Positions 42,207-51,198 of a stretch of 64,000 nt of DNA are shown piece after piece. Each line of letters starts with the position of its first letter. Position 1 is the stretch's first letter. This DNA is from Thermococcus radiotolerans (lineage in GTDB: Archaea > Methanobacteriota_B > Thermococci > Thermococcales > Thermococcaceae): assembly GCF_002214565.1 (NCBI RefSeq), contig NZ_CP015106.1:124001-188000 (forward strand). The letters run 5' to 3'. The notes under the pieces are model-generated. The model was not told the origin of the DNA. It saw only the letters and a list, made by a program, of their open reading frames with translations, and did not search any database. The position numbers were made by a program, and so were the translations under genes.

Positions 42207-43238
42207 TCACCAGTCGGCCATTCCCTCTTCAAGTATTCCCACTGCCTGCTTCTGGTGAAGCGCTGCCTTTCTCAGGTCTATGAAGATGTAGATCCTCGGG
42301 AAGTTCGCAACAACCGGTCCGTACTGGCTCGCGTTGGCGTAGTAGTCAGCCGCGGTGTCGTTCTGTACGGTCGCCAGCCCGAGGGTTTCGTTGTCCATTC
42401 CGCCGTCGACGGCCTCTCCGTAGAGGGTGTTGTATTTGTCGAGGTTCCTGTGGTACTGGATGTAGTAGTAGAAGTTGAAGAGCATCACGTTTATTCCCTT
42501 TTGAACCGGCGCCTCAGGGGTGGGTATCATCGATGAGTAACCGAGGTTGTTCATAATAATCTCCTTGTAGAACGCTTCCCATTCGGGTCCCTTCCTTGCG
42601 ACGCTGTACTCAATGGTCAGGCCGGTAACGAAGACCTTGCCGCTTCCCAGGGTGTATATCGCGGTGCTTGGCTTGGTGTTGTCGGGGGTCCCACTGGGTG
42701 CCTGGACTGTGATTATCTCGGCGTTCGCCGGAAGACCAGTGAAGTAACCGTGGCTTGCGTAGCTGCTGATGAGCGTCGTGTTGTTGGCTATTACGTAGTC
42801 GCGGGTTGAGTAGCTCCTCTGTATCTCCGCTCCTCCGGGCAAGGGGTTTAACCAGCGGCCTCCGCTCCAGCCCCAGTTGGCGGCGTGGATTTCGAGAACC
42901 TTCCCGGCCTTCACGTACTCCTCCAGTTTGCCCATCTGCGGGTCTATCTCGTTGTAGAACTGCTGCCTCTGGTCGCTGACGATGATAATCATGTCGTAGG
43001 TGCCTATGAGGTCCTGAGCCGTTTTGTTCTGGAGCTCAGTGCTCGTCATGACGTCGTAGGGTATACTCATGTTTGTGAGGGTTTTTTCAACGCTGGGCGA
43101 GCCCCATGCGTCAGAGTTCTTTAGAATCAGTACGTTGTAACTCGTTAGGGGCTTTGCGGAAACCGACGGGGGTCCCAGCACCGCCACCAAACTGAACAGC
43201 ATGAGCAGCGATAAAGCTGCGCTTAAAACTTTTTTCAT
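42207..43238 (-). CDS. Secreted protein with GATase-like N-terminal domain, unknown
   Basis: The 343-residue protein has a signal peptide (residues 3-26, cleavage after VSA). TSYNVLILKNSDAWGSPSVEKTLTNMSIPYDVMTSTELQN and DMIIIVSDQRQQFYNEIDPQMGKLEEYVKAGKVLEIHAAN resemble a glutamine-amidotransferase-like Rossmann domain, as in surface-layer-associated sugar-binding proteins. The C-terminal half is aromatic and Asn-rich (FNFYYYIQYHRNLDKYN). It has no CGP-CTERM tail or lipobox, so it is secreted or bound otherwise. Its stop lies six bases from the end of bioY, convergent. Confidence 0.72.
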   Translation of the reverse strand: MKKVLSAALSLLMLFSLVAVLGPPSVSAKPLTSYNVLILKNSDAWGSPSVEKTLTNMSIPYDVMTSTELQNKTAQDLIGTYDMIIIVSDQRQQFYNEIDPQMGKLEEYVKAGKVLEIHAANWGWSGGRWLNPLPGGAEIQRSYSTRDYVIANNTTLISSYASHGYFTGLPANAEIITVQAPSGTPDNTKPSTAIYTLGSGKVFVTGLTIEYSVARKGPEWEAFYKEIIMNNLGYSSMIPTPEAPVQKGINVMLFNFYYYIQYHRNLDKYNTLYGEAVDGGMDNETLGLATVQNDTAADYYANASQYGPVVANFPRIYIFIDLRKAALHQKQAVGILEEGMADW

Positions 43239-43362
43239 ACAAATCTCTCCTTTTTGGTCCGAACCGAGCAGAAGAACTTTTAGGGACTCCTACCCTTAGC
43301 CTATTGTAGGCTTTACACTATTTAAGTCTTCTTACACAATTTTGAAGGATCTCCAATCAAAT

Positions 43363-43956
43363 TTACCCCTGCAGATTTCTGAGGGTCTCGGCCGCGAACC
43401 TAACGTCGAAGGAGTTCCTTACCCTGAAGAAGCTCAGCGTCACCTTGGGGTTCCTCTTCGCAAGCTCCTCAATGGACAGCGGTTCGTAGTCGAGGAACTC
43501 AATTATTCTGCTCAGGCTCCGGTAACCCTCGGCCAGAGCCGCGTTTATCGCGTCTTCCAGGGCGTCGGGCTCATAGACCGCATGTGTAACCTCGGCCGTG
43601 CCGTCCTTCCAGACCGGTACCAGTGCCTCGGGCTCGTTCTCGTAGAAGAGCCCGGTCATGTAGTTCACGAGGAAGGGCATTATCAGCGGCATGTTGCCCT
43701 CGGCCAGGAAGAACGGCTCCCCTGGGAGGGCTTTCAGGAGGGCCTCCATCCTGCTCCTCGCGGCAACGGGAAGGGGATTCGAGACGTGGAGGGAATAGGT
43801 TCTGAGCTTGTCCTTCCTGACCACCGTGATGACCTCATCTATCCTCTTGCTCGCGAGGAGCCTCCTCTCCGTGAGCCTGACGACGGGTTCATCCGCAACG
43901 GGAAGGGTGTAGTTCTCCCACCGCTTCTCCGGAAACGCCAAGATGTACGCCCTCAT
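43363..43956 (-). CDS. MobA-like nucleotidyltransferase family protein
   Basis: The 197-residue protein begins with RAYILAFPEKRW and has DEPVVRLTERRLLASKRIDEVITVVRKD, GEPFFLAEGNMPLIMPFLVNYM and PVWKDGTAEVTHAVYEP, resembling the glycosyltransferase-A-fold of MobA/IspD nucleotidyltransferases. However the usual G-G-x-S-x-R-M-G loop at the start is replaced by the non-glycine EKRW, so nucleotide binding may be altered. A TATA-like TTTTAAAC lies about 25-30 bases upstream on the minus strand, so the ATG at 43956 would be leaderless. Substrate unknown. Confidence 0.7.
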   Translation of the reverse strand: MRAYILAFPEKRWENYTLPVADEPVVRLTERRLLASKRIDEVITVVRKDKLRTYSLHVSNPLPVAARSRMEALLKALPGEPFFLAEGNMPLIMPFLVNYMTGLFYENEPEALVPVWKDGTAEVTHAVYEPDALEDAINAALAEGYRSLSRIIEFLDYEPLSIEELAKRNPKVTLSFFRVRNSFDVRFAAETLRNLQG

Positions 43957-44070
43957 GGGCCGAACTAGGGCGGGTCGTTTAAAAACCTTTTTCCATCCTC
44001 CTGTCATTTGTACGAATTTTTCTCCAAAAATCTTAAATCATGCCAGTTCTTTGCCATTTTGGTGGGATAA

Positions 44071-45495
44071 ATGATACCAAGAACGATGAGCACTCAGCAT
44101 CCTGACAACGTATTCATTCCCTTTTTCGCGGGCAGTCCGACGATGGGCGGTGAGGACGAGGTCGTCGAGGCTTTCTACGCCTTCAGCGTTCTGGGGATAG
44201 ACGAGCAGATGTGGGACTTCGAGGGCAAAGAAGTGGACGAGTTCGTCGTCAAGAAGCTATTCGAGCGCTATGGCTATTTCTTCAAGCGCAAAAAGCTCGG
44301 GGAAGAACTCAGACTGACGCCGCGCGTCCCCAACCCCAGCGTCGAAAAGGCCGAGGCGAAACTCCTCCTTGAGACCCTGGAGGCGATACCCCGCTCGGCG
44401 GACTACGCGAGGCTGTTCTACGGTGAAGAGCTTCCTCCGATATTTGAGGTCATCCTCCCTATGACAACCTCCTCCCAGGAACTGAACAGGGTTTACGAGC
44501 TCTACAGGCACTACATAGCCGGAAAGCAGTACAAGCGGGTCCACGACATCAAGCTCCACGAGTGGATAGGGGAGTTCTACCCCTCAGAGATAGGCGTCAT
44601 CCCGCTCTTCGAGAGCAGGGAGGCGATACTGGGCGCGGCGGACATCGTGCGGGAGTACCTCGGCGGGAAGGAGGTCGAATATCAGCGCGTTTTCCTTGCC
44701 AGGAGCGACCCCGCGATGAACTACGGCCTCATAAGCGCGGTGCTCTACGACAAGCTGGCGCTCTTCGAACTTCAGGGACTCGAGGAGGAACTCGGGATTC
44801 CAATCTATCCGATAATCGGCGTCGGCGGTGCGCCGTTCAGGGGGCACTTCACCCCTGAGAACGTCGAGGGGGTTCTGGCCGAATACCCGAGCGTCCAGAC
44901 CTTCACTATACAGAGCTCGTTCAAGTACGACAGGACGCCGAAGGACGTCATAAGGGCCGTTGAGCGGATCAGGGAATCGAAGAGGGGAAAAGCCCTGCCC
45001 GTTCCGGAGGAGGCGTTTGAGATCCTCAAGAAGTACGGGGCCAGATACTCAGAGGAGCTCAGGGCGCTCGCTCCCTTCATCAGGGAGGTCGCAAAGTTCG
45101 TCCCGTCGAGGAGACGGAGGAAGCTCCACATCGGTCTCTTCGGCTACTCGCGCGAGGTGAACGGCTCGGCGCTGCCGAGGGCAATAAAGTTCACGGCCTC
45201 GCTCTACTCCCTCGGAATCCCGCCAGAGCTCCTCGGCCTGAGTGCATTGAGCGAGAAGGAGCTCGAATTCCTCGGCGACTACTACCTGGGCCTTTATCGG
45301 GACTTCGAGTTCGCCTTCCGTTACTTCAACCCCGAGGCTTCCGAAAGGTTCCCGTTCCTCAAACCCCTCGCGGAGATGGCCAGAAACTACGAGCGTGACG
45401 AAAGGCACAGCGAGATAACCTCAAGGATACTGGTCGGAGAGCTGAACAGCGAGCTGATAGTTGAGGCGGCTGGAATAAGGGGTTTTTTGGGATAA
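44071..45495 (+). CDS. ppcA: Phosphoenolpyruvate carboxylase, archaeal type
   Basis: The 474-residue protein is the archaeal PEP carboxylase (about half the size of the bacterial enzyme), forming oxaloacetate from PEP and bicarbonate. Its hallmark N-terminus is MSTQHPDNVFIPFF, followed by GEDEVVEAFYAFSVLGIDEQMWDFEGKEV, VILPMTTSSQEL and FLARSDPAMNYGL with catalytic basic residues. It has no neighbouring partners and is probably monocistronic, with GGTGGG close to its ATG. It supplies C4 acids for amino-acid synthesis. Confidence 0.96.
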   Translation: MIPRTMSTQHPDNVFIPFFAGSPTMGGEDEVVEAFYAFSVLGIDEQMWDFEGKEVDEFVVKKLFERYGYFFKRKKLGEELRLTPRVPNPSVEKAEAKLLLETLEAIPRSADYARLFYGEELPPIFEVILPMTTSSQELNRVYELYRHYIAGKQYKRVHDIKLHEWIGEFYPSEIGVIPLFESREAILGAADIVREYLGGKEVEYQRVFLARSDPAMNYGLISAVLYDKLALFELQGLEEELGIPIYPIIGVGGAPFRGHFTPENVEGVLAEYPSVQTFTIQSSFKYDRTPKDVIRAVERIRESKRGKALPVPEEAFEILKKYGARYSEELRALAPFIREVAKFVPSRRRRKLHIGLFGYSREVNGSALPRAIKFTASLYSLGIPPELLGLSALSEKELEFLGDYYLGLYRDFEFAFRYFNPEASERFPFLKPLAEMARNYERDERHSEITSRILVGELNSELIVEAAGIRGFLG

Positions 45496-45520
45496 AGCTG
45501 CAAAAAACGGGAAGGTTTCA

Positions 45521-45847
45521 TTATATGCTCTGGAGCCTCAGCTCCTTGAATTCTTCATTTATCCACTCAAAGTGTTTGTCCTTCGTGACGAGCGTTAGCT
45601 CCCGATTCATTGCAACCGCTGCGACGATGGCATCAACCGCGGGAACGGGCGTTCCTTTCCTGACCATCGCCTGAGATATCTTGATTGCGAGCAGGTAGTC
45701 TTCGAGGCTCGGCGTTATCACCGTTAGTCCAAGCTCGAGCGCCCTCGGAAACTCCACGACGTTGAGGACCGTGGTGTATCCGTTGAGGGGTTTTCCGGAT
45801 TTTGCCGCGTCTATCAGGACGTTGGTGTCGTAGAGAGCCTTTTCCAT
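45521..45847 (-). CDS. vapC: VapC-type PIN-domain toxin
   Basis: The 108-residue protein has the PIN-domain acidic set: Asp7 in YDTNVLID, Glu32 in LNVVEFPR, Asp72 in VPAVDAIVAA, and Asp90 in LVTKDKHF. VapC toxins are Mg2+-dependent RNases. The gene is shorter than the usual 125-140 residues but all four carboxylates are present, so it is probably active. Its start lies inside the antitoxin gene (34-base overlap), as in most VapBC operons. Confidence 0.88.
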   Translation of the reverse strand: MEKALYDTNVLIDAAKSGKPLNGYTTVLNVVEFPRALELGLTVITPSLEDYLLAIKISQAMVRKGTPVPAVDAIVAAVAMNRELTLVTKDKHFEWINEEFKELRLQSI

Positions 45848-46086
45848 TCCGCATCCCTCGTTTTCTTGAGCGCCTTCTCGTACTTTTCAACGGGCGTGCT
45901 CTCAAGCTCTTTCCTGAAGTCCTCGCCGAGAAGAGATAGCAGTTCGTCCGAACTGAGTTCTTCGGCCTCGATTTTGGCTAAATACTCCGCTATGGCCTTT
46001 CTCGCCACCTCACTCCACTTTATTTCGGGATGCTTCTTCATTCTCCTGTAGAGGTCGGGCGGGACGGAGAGGGTTATGTTCGGCAT
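45814..46086 (-). CDS. vapB: VapB-type ribbon-helix-helix antitoxin
   Basis: The 90-residue protein starts with ITLSVPPDLYRRMKKHPEIKWSEVARKAIAEYLAKIE (residues 4-40), the ribbon-helix-helix pattern of CopG/VapB DNA-binding antitoxins, followed by an acidic helical tail (LSSDELLSLLGEDFRKELE) that would wrap around the toxin. It is encoded just upstream of vapC and overlaps it. Autoregulation at its promoter is expected but no operator was identified. Confidence 0.85.
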   Translation of the reverse strand: MPNITLSVPPDLYRRMKKHPEIKWSEVARKAIAEYLAKIEAEELSSDELLSLLGEDFRKELESTPVEKYEKALKKTRDAEWKRLSTTPTS

Positions 46087-46146
46087 GCCATCACCGCACA
46101 GAATTATGTGAGTTCACATATTTAAGGGTTGTGGAAAGAAAAGAAA

Positions 46147-48045
46147 TCAGTCCTTCAGCCACCTCTCCATCCACCCGACGATCAGCCCAAGCCTCTTGAC
46201 CCGGTGCTTCGGCTTTCCGCCCCTGCTGAGATCGTGGTTCTCGCCGGGGAAGAGAGCGAGCTCAACGGTCTTGCCGAGGTATTTGAGCGCCGTGTAGAAC
46301 TGCAACGCCTCCGGTAGCCAGCAGCGGTAGTCTTCCATCGAGTGGATTATGAGGAGAGGAGTTTCGACGTTCGGCGCGTACTTCAGCGGGCTCTTCTCCC
46401 AGTAGCCGTCGGTGTTGCTCCACGGGTCACCGCCTATCTGGTCGGGCGCGAAGAAGTAGCCTATATCGGTCGTCCCGAAGAAGCTCACCCAGTTAGAGAT
46501 TGAGCGCTGGGTTACCGCCGCTTTAAAGCGCTTCGTGTGGCCGACTATCCAGTTGGTCATGAAGCCGCCGTAGGAACCGCCGGTGATGCCGAGCCTCTCC
46601 CCGTCGATGAAGTCGAAGCGCTTCAGTGCTTCATCAACGACCTCCATGAGGTCCTGATAATCCCTCTCCCCGTAGTGCTCCCTTATATCGGCGAACTCCT
46701 CACCGTAGCCGTCGCTGCCGCGCGGGTTGGAGAATATCACGACGAAGCCTTTGGCGGTTAAAACATGGAACTCATGCATGAAGGAGTAGCCGTAGGCGGT
46801 CTTCGGCCCTCCATGAATCTCCAGAACGGCGGGATACTTCCTTCCGGGATCAAAGTCAACGGGCTTCATAATCCAGGCGTCGATTTCCACTCCATCGCTG
46901 GCCTTGACCTTGAAGTGCTCCGGCTTAGAGAGGGTGTACTCCTTTATCCAGCCGTTGAAGTTCGTGAGCTTTTTCTCCTTCCCATCCCTGAGAACGTAGA
47001 GCTCCGTCGGAGTGACCGCGTCCTGGGCGGTGAAGGCTATGTAGTCGCCGATTGCGAAGCTCTCGACGCTCCTATCGCCGCCGATGACGCGCTCTATCTT
47101 CCCCTCAAGGTTCACCCTGAAGAGGTTCGCCCTCGGGCCGTCGGTTGCTATGTAATAAACCCAGCCGTCCTTGAAAACCAGTTCTGCCCTCTGGCTCCCC
47201 CTGACGTCGCAGTTCAGGGAGTTGTATGCAGCCCTGTCGAGTTCCGCGGTGAGCTTCCTCATCTCGCCCGTCTCGGGGTTGTAGTGGTAGATGTGGGTGT
47301 TCGTCGGAATCCCGCGCTCGCGGGTGTTGGCCTTGAGGATGAACGTGCCGTCGTCGAGGGGTATGAAGTCCTGAACGCTCCACTCCCCTGGGGTTAGTCT
47401 CTTCGCCTTCCTGCCCTCAAGGACGTAGAGGTCGCTCACCATCGGCTTCCTCTCGCGGTCCTCCTGGGCCGTGAAGTAGAGCTTTCCTTCATGGAACCTG
47501 ATCTGCGAGACGTCGAGGTTCTTCGGCGTTACGCGCCTCTTCCTGCCCGTCTCAATGTCAACGAGGTAGACGACGCTCCTCTTTCCATAGACCCAGCCGA
47601 CGCCGTTGAACCAGAAGGGAATCTCCTTGATGATGTGGACGTCGTCCTTCGGTTTCTTCTCGACGTCTATCGGCGTAACGACCGCTATGCTCTTCCCGTC
47701 CTCCGTGAAGCGGATGTTTTTGATCCCGTACTTGAACTTCGTCAGAAGCCTCGCCTCGCCGCCGTCGGTCGGAATAACGTACAGCTCGGCTTCCTTGCTC
47801 TCCTTATCGCGCTTCGAGGTGAAGGTTATCAGCTTCCCGTCCGGGGAGAAGCGCGGGTTTCCGTCCTTCTTTCCGGAGGTGAAATGTTTAACCTTTCTGC
47901 CGTCGTAGAGGTAGAGCCTCGAGAAGTAGTCGTCCTTCTCAACGCTTATCTCCGTTACCTGGAAAACGAGCCTTCTCCTGAAGGCGTCGATATTTCCAAC
48001 GAGCTTGAACTTTCCGAGGTCTTTCTCGCTCAGGCCTTTCGCCAT
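46147..48045 (-). CDS. Acylaminoacyl-peptidase-like S9 serine peptidase
   Basis: The 632-residue protein has an N-terminal beta-propeller (repeated strands such as RLYLYDGRKVKHFTSGKKDGNPRFSPDGKLITFTS) and a C-terminal alpha/beta hydrolase domain. The catalytic triad is visible: Ser in GGSYGGFMTNW (about 490), Asp in SMEDYRCW (about 569) and His in PGENHDL (about 604), with oxyanion part HGGP in EIHGGPK. The propeller gates access to short peptides, so it removes acylated amino acids or digests oligopeptides from peptide fermentation. It is cytoplasmic, without a signal peptide. ATG 48045 follows GGTGG. Confidence 0.94.
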   Translation of the reverse strand: MAKGLSEKDLGKFKLVGNIDAFRRRLVFQVTEISVEKDDYFSRLYLYDGRKVKHFTSGKKDGNPRFSPDGKLITFTSKRDKESKEAELYVIPTDGGEARLLTKFKYGIKNIRFTEDGKSIAVVTPIDVEKKPKDDVHIIKEIPFWFNGVGWVYGKRSVVYLVDIETGRKRRVTPKNLDVSQIRFHEGKLYFTAQEDRERKPMVSDLYVLEGRKAKRLTPGEWSVQDFIPLDDGTFILKANTRERGIPTNTHIYHYNPETGEMRKLTAELDRAAYNSLNCDVRGSQRAELVFKDGWVYYIATDGPRANLFRVNLEGKIERVIGGDRSVESFAIGDYIAFTAQDAVTPTELYVLRDGKEKKLTNFNGWIKEYTLSKPEHFKVKASDGVEIDAWIMKPVDFDPGRKYPAVLEIHGGPKTAYGYSFMHEFHVLTAKGFVVIFSNPRGSDGYGEEFADIREHYGERDYQDLMEVVDEALKRFDFIDGERLGITGGSYGGFMTNWIVGHTKRFKAAVTQRSISNWVSFFGTTDIGYFFAPDQIGGDPWSNTDGYWEKSPLKYAPNVETPLLIIHSMEDYRCWLPEALQFYTALKYLGKTVELALFPGENHDLSRGGKPKHRVKRLGLIVGWMERWLKD

Positions 48046-48173
48046 AGAAACCACCGAACTAACATCGGCCTTTTCGTATAAAAACTTAGCGTTTCGATGA
48101 TTATCGAGAAGCTTTCAAAACCGCCTAACCTTTTTAAATCCCCCTTCTCCCTTTTATCCGGGAGGTGGCGGCC

Positions 48174-50609
48174 GTGACCGTCAAGGTCCGCTTTGACAAG
48201 GAAGTGAGAGAGTACGCGAAAGGCGAGAATGTTAAGGACTCGGTTCTCAAGCTCACGGAGACCGCTCTGGCTCAGGCGCTTGAGAAATTCCACAGGAGAA
48301 TGATAATCATAGAGGGAGATACGGTAAGAAAGGCCGAACTGGCCGGAATCCTAGCCGGCGCATCGGCCAGAACCCTGGGGGAGATTCTCGACGACCTCCG
48401 CGAGAAACGGTTGAGGGACGAGAGCGAGGACAGAATCGAACTCCTCTACGCAACCGATGCACTCGGCGAGGAGACCTTCGGGAGGAAGCGCTACGAGGCC
48501 TTCAGAAAGCACTTCGACGTTCTGGCAGGCTCGGCCGCCGAGGTTAAGGCGGTTACGTTCAAGCACACCCGCGACATACTGGGCAGGACCTTCGACATTC
48601 TCGTCCTGGACATGAGCTACGACTACTCGCCGAACGACCTCGGAAGGATAATCGAGACCGTCCGCGGCGGCGGACTCATCTTCATACTCGCCCACCCGTT
48701 CGAGAAGTGGAAAAACATGTGGACGGGCTTCCACAAGAGCCTCGTCACGCCGCCCTACACGATAGACGACGTTAAGAAGCGCTTCAACAGGCGGCTCATC
48801 AGGAAGTTCACGGAGCACGACGGCATCTACATCATCACCGAGAACGGCAAGCTCAAGAAGAAGCCGAAGAGGAACAAGAGCCAGGCGAAGATTAAATCGA
48901 GGAAAGGGGTTCCGATTCCCGAGGAGACCCTTTTCCCGCGCGAGCTGTACGAGATGGCCCTCACCGAGGGGCAGGTTGAGGTTCTGAAGGCCTTCGAGGG
49001 GCTGGTTGAGGAGGAGGGCATGCTCGTTCTCACCGCGGACAGGGGTCGCGGAAAGAGCGTCTCCGTTGGAATAGCTGCGATAGGTCTGGCCCTGGCCCTC
49101 GGAAAGCGCACGCGTGTAGTCGTGACGGCCCCCGAGCCGGAGAACGTTCAGGCTCTGTTCCGCTTCGCCAAACGTGCCCTTCAGAGGCTCGGCTTCAAGC
49201 CCCACGTCGTCGAGGAGAAGGGGCTGATCAAGGAGCTCTACGCCAGGAAGATCGGTCTGAGGTATTATCCGCCGGCCGAAGGCTACAAGAAGACGGCCGA
49301 CCTGTACATCCTCGACGAGGCGGCCGGAATCCACGTGCCTATACTCCACAAGTACCTCAACAAGCCCCGCGTTGTGTACTCCTCTACCATTCATGGCTAC
49401 GAGGGTGCCGGAAGGGGCTTCTCCGTCAAGTTCCTGAAGAAGGCGAGGGAGAAGCGCTCTTTTAAGGAGCTTCACATGGAGGAGCCCATCCGCTACGCCG
49501 AGAACGACCCCATCGAGAAGTGGCTCTTTGACGTCCTCCTGCTCGATGCCGAGCCGGTTGAGCTCACGGAGGATGACTATGGGCTTATAAAGAACAAGGA
49601 GGTCTACTTTGAGGAGCCCGACCTCGACGACTGGTTCGAGAAGGACAGAGAAGACCTGAGGAACTTCGTCGGTATCTACATCCTCGCCCACTACCGCAAC
49701 AGGCCGAGTGACGTTGCCCTGCTCGCCGACGCGCCTCACCACAGGGCCCGCGTCCTTCGCCTCAAGAACGGCAAGATAGTGACCGGAGTTCAGATAGCGG
49801 AGGAGGGCAACATACCCAAGAAGGTCATCGAGAAGATGGCAAAGGGCTACAAGCCGCGCGGCAACATAATCCCGGACATGATGGTCAAGCACCACATGGC
49901 GAAGGAGTTCGCGAAGCTGAAGGGCTACCGCATAGTGAGGATAGCGACCCATCCGGACGCGATGGACATGGGGCTGGGCAGCAAGGCGCTGGAGCTCCTC
50001 GAAAAGGAGGCCAGGGAGAAAGGCCTTGACTGGATAGGTTCCGGCTTCGGTGCCAGCGAGGAGCTCGTCCGCTTCTGGGTCAGGAACGGCTTTGCCGTCG
50101 TCCACCTGAGCCCCGCGAGAAACCCTGTGAGCGGTGAGTTCACCGCCATAGTTCTCAAGCCGATAAGCGAGAGGGCGAAGAAGCTCATCAGGAAGGCCAA
50201 CGACGAGTTCAGGATAAGGCTCACGGAGTGGCTGGGTGATACCCACCGCGAGATCGAGCCCGAGATAGTCAGGTGGCTCTTCGAGACGCCGTTCGGTGAG
50301 GCGGTGGATTATCCGATTCACCTCACAGAGGTTCAGAGAAAGCGCCTCGATGCCTTCACGGGCAAGGTTCTGACCTACGACACTGTGGTTGACGCCGTTA
50401 AGCCCATCGTGAAGCTATACTTCCTCGACGGCTGGATGAAGCCCTATCTCGACGAGAGGCAGATAAAGCTGCTCATCTACCGCGTGCTCCAGGCCCACAG
50501 CTGGGAGGAGACGGCGAGGCTCATTGACAGAACCGAAACCTTCACCATGATAGAGGTGCGCGATATCATAAGGGGACTCTGGTACTATTACAAGAGGGTC
50601 ATTTCCTGA
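48174..50609 (+). CDS. tmcA: RNA cytidine acetyltransferase TmcA (Nat10 family)
   Basis: The 811-residue protein has the TmcA architecture: an N-terminal domain, a helicase-like domain with Walker A TADRGRGKS (about residues 288-296) and Walker B YILDEAAGIHV, a GNAT acetyltransferase domain (ATHPDAMDMGLGSKALELLE, acetyl-CoA loop) and a C-terminal RNA-binding part. It makes N4-acetylcytidine in RNA using acetyl-CoA and ATP. In Thermococcus kodakarensis the homologue acetylates many rRNA, tRNA and other RNA sites and aids growth at high temperature, so the same is likely here. I chose the GTG at 48174, after GGAGGTGG, over a GTG at 48165 inside that site. Confidence 0.94.
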   Translation: MTVKVRFDKEVREYAKGENVKDSVLKLTETALAQALEKFHRRMIIIEGDTVRKAELAGILAGASARTLGEILDDLREKRLRDESEDRIELLYATDALGEETFGRKRYEAFRKHFDVLAGSAAEVKAVTFKHTRDILGRTFDILVLDMSYDYSPNDLGRIIETVRGGGLIFILAHPFEKWKNMWTGFHKSLVTPPYTIDDVKKRFNRRLIRKFTEHDGIYIITENGKLKKKPKRNKSQAKIKSRKGVPIPEETLFPRELYEMALTEGQVEVLKAFEGLVEEEGMLVLTADRGRGKSVSVGIAAIGLALALGKRTRVVVTAPEPENVQALFRFAKRALQRLGFKPHVVEEKGLIKELYARKIGLRYYPPAEGYKKTADLYILDEAAGIHVPILHKYLNKPRVVYSSTIHGYEGAGRGFSVKFLKKAREKRSFKELHMEEPIRYAENDPIEKWLFDVLLLDAEPVELTEDDYGLIKNKEVYFEEPDLDDWFEKDREDLRNFVGIYILAHYRNRPSDVALLADAPHHRARVLRLKNGKIVTGVQIAEEGNIPKKVIEKMAKGYKPRGNIIPDMMVKHHMAKEFAKLKGYRIVRIATHPDAMDMGLGSKALELLEKEAREKGLDWIGSGFGASEELVRFWVRNGFAVVHLSPARNPVSGEFTAIVLKPISERAKKLIRKANDEFRIRLTEWLGDTHREIEPEIVRWLFETPFGEAVDYPIHLTEVQRKRLDAFTGKVLTYDTVVDAVKPIVKLYFLDGWMKPYLDERQIKLLIYRVLQAHSWEETARLIDRTETFTMIEVRDIIRGLWYYYKRVIS

Positions 50610-50688
50610 CCCTAAACTAACTTTTTATAGGATTGGCGCGTAGTTCCCTCGGTATGTCATTGGTGTATCCATTCCAACGGTGACTCCT

Positions 50689-51198
50689 ATGCCGGGCGGC
50701 AACTGGGAGAAGATAATTTCGATAACGAAGGATGGCATGAGGAGCATAGGAACGATGAGACGAAAGATAAGCAGGGGTAAGAGGATAGCACTTCTCATCG
50801 ACGGCCCCAACATCCTCAGGAAGGAGTTCGGCGTCAAGCTGGAGGACATAGTTGAGGCCCTGGAGGGACTGGGCGACCTCAGGGTCTCCAAGGTGATACT
50901 GAACCAGTACGCCCCCCAGGGGCTCATAGAGGCGGTATCGAACCAGGGCTTTGAGGCAATCGTCGTCTCGGGCGAGACGGGTGTGAAGCTCGCCGTCGAG
51001 GCGATGAGGGAGATATACAACCCGAACATCGACGTTATCGCCCTGGCCACCAGAAACGCGGAGTTCCTGCCTGTGATTCTCAAGGCCAAGGAGCGCGGCA
51101 AGGAAACCATCGTCATCGGAATCGAGCCGGGCTTCTCGGCGGCGCTGAAGCATGCCGCCGACTACACCATAATCCTCGAGGGCGGTGAGGAGAAATGA
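50689..51198 (+). CDS. NYN-domain protein A (catalytic carboxylates replaced)
   Basis: The 169-residue protein has a PIN-like NYN domain: [14 protein letters not shown] (Asp38, Asn41), [32 protein letters not shown] (residues 94-106), [11 protein letters not shown] (119-128) and [14 protein letters not shown] domains usually cleave RNA. Compared with its neighbour, G-D-T-D has become G-E-T-G (Glu96, Gly98) and R-D-A-D has become R-N-A-E (Asn123, Glu125). At least two metal-binding aspartates are lost, so it may not be catalytic. It starts with ATG 50689 after GGTGA. It overlaps gene B by four bases and probably forms a complex with it. Confidence 0.8.
   Translation: MPGGNWEKIISITKDGMRSIGTMRRKISRGKRIALLIDGPNILRKEFGVKLEDIVEALEGLGDLRVSKVILNQYAPQGLIEAVSNQGFEAIVVSGETGVKLAVEAMREIYNPNIDVIALATRNAEFLPVILKAKERGKETIVIGIEPGFSAALKHAADYTIILEGGEEK

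Noticed and set aside
48351-50321. A 656-codon open frame antisense to tmcA
   Set aside because: The plus strand carries a clear TmcA protein with all motifs; the antisense translation is low-complexity Leu/Arg/Val/Glu typical of shadows.
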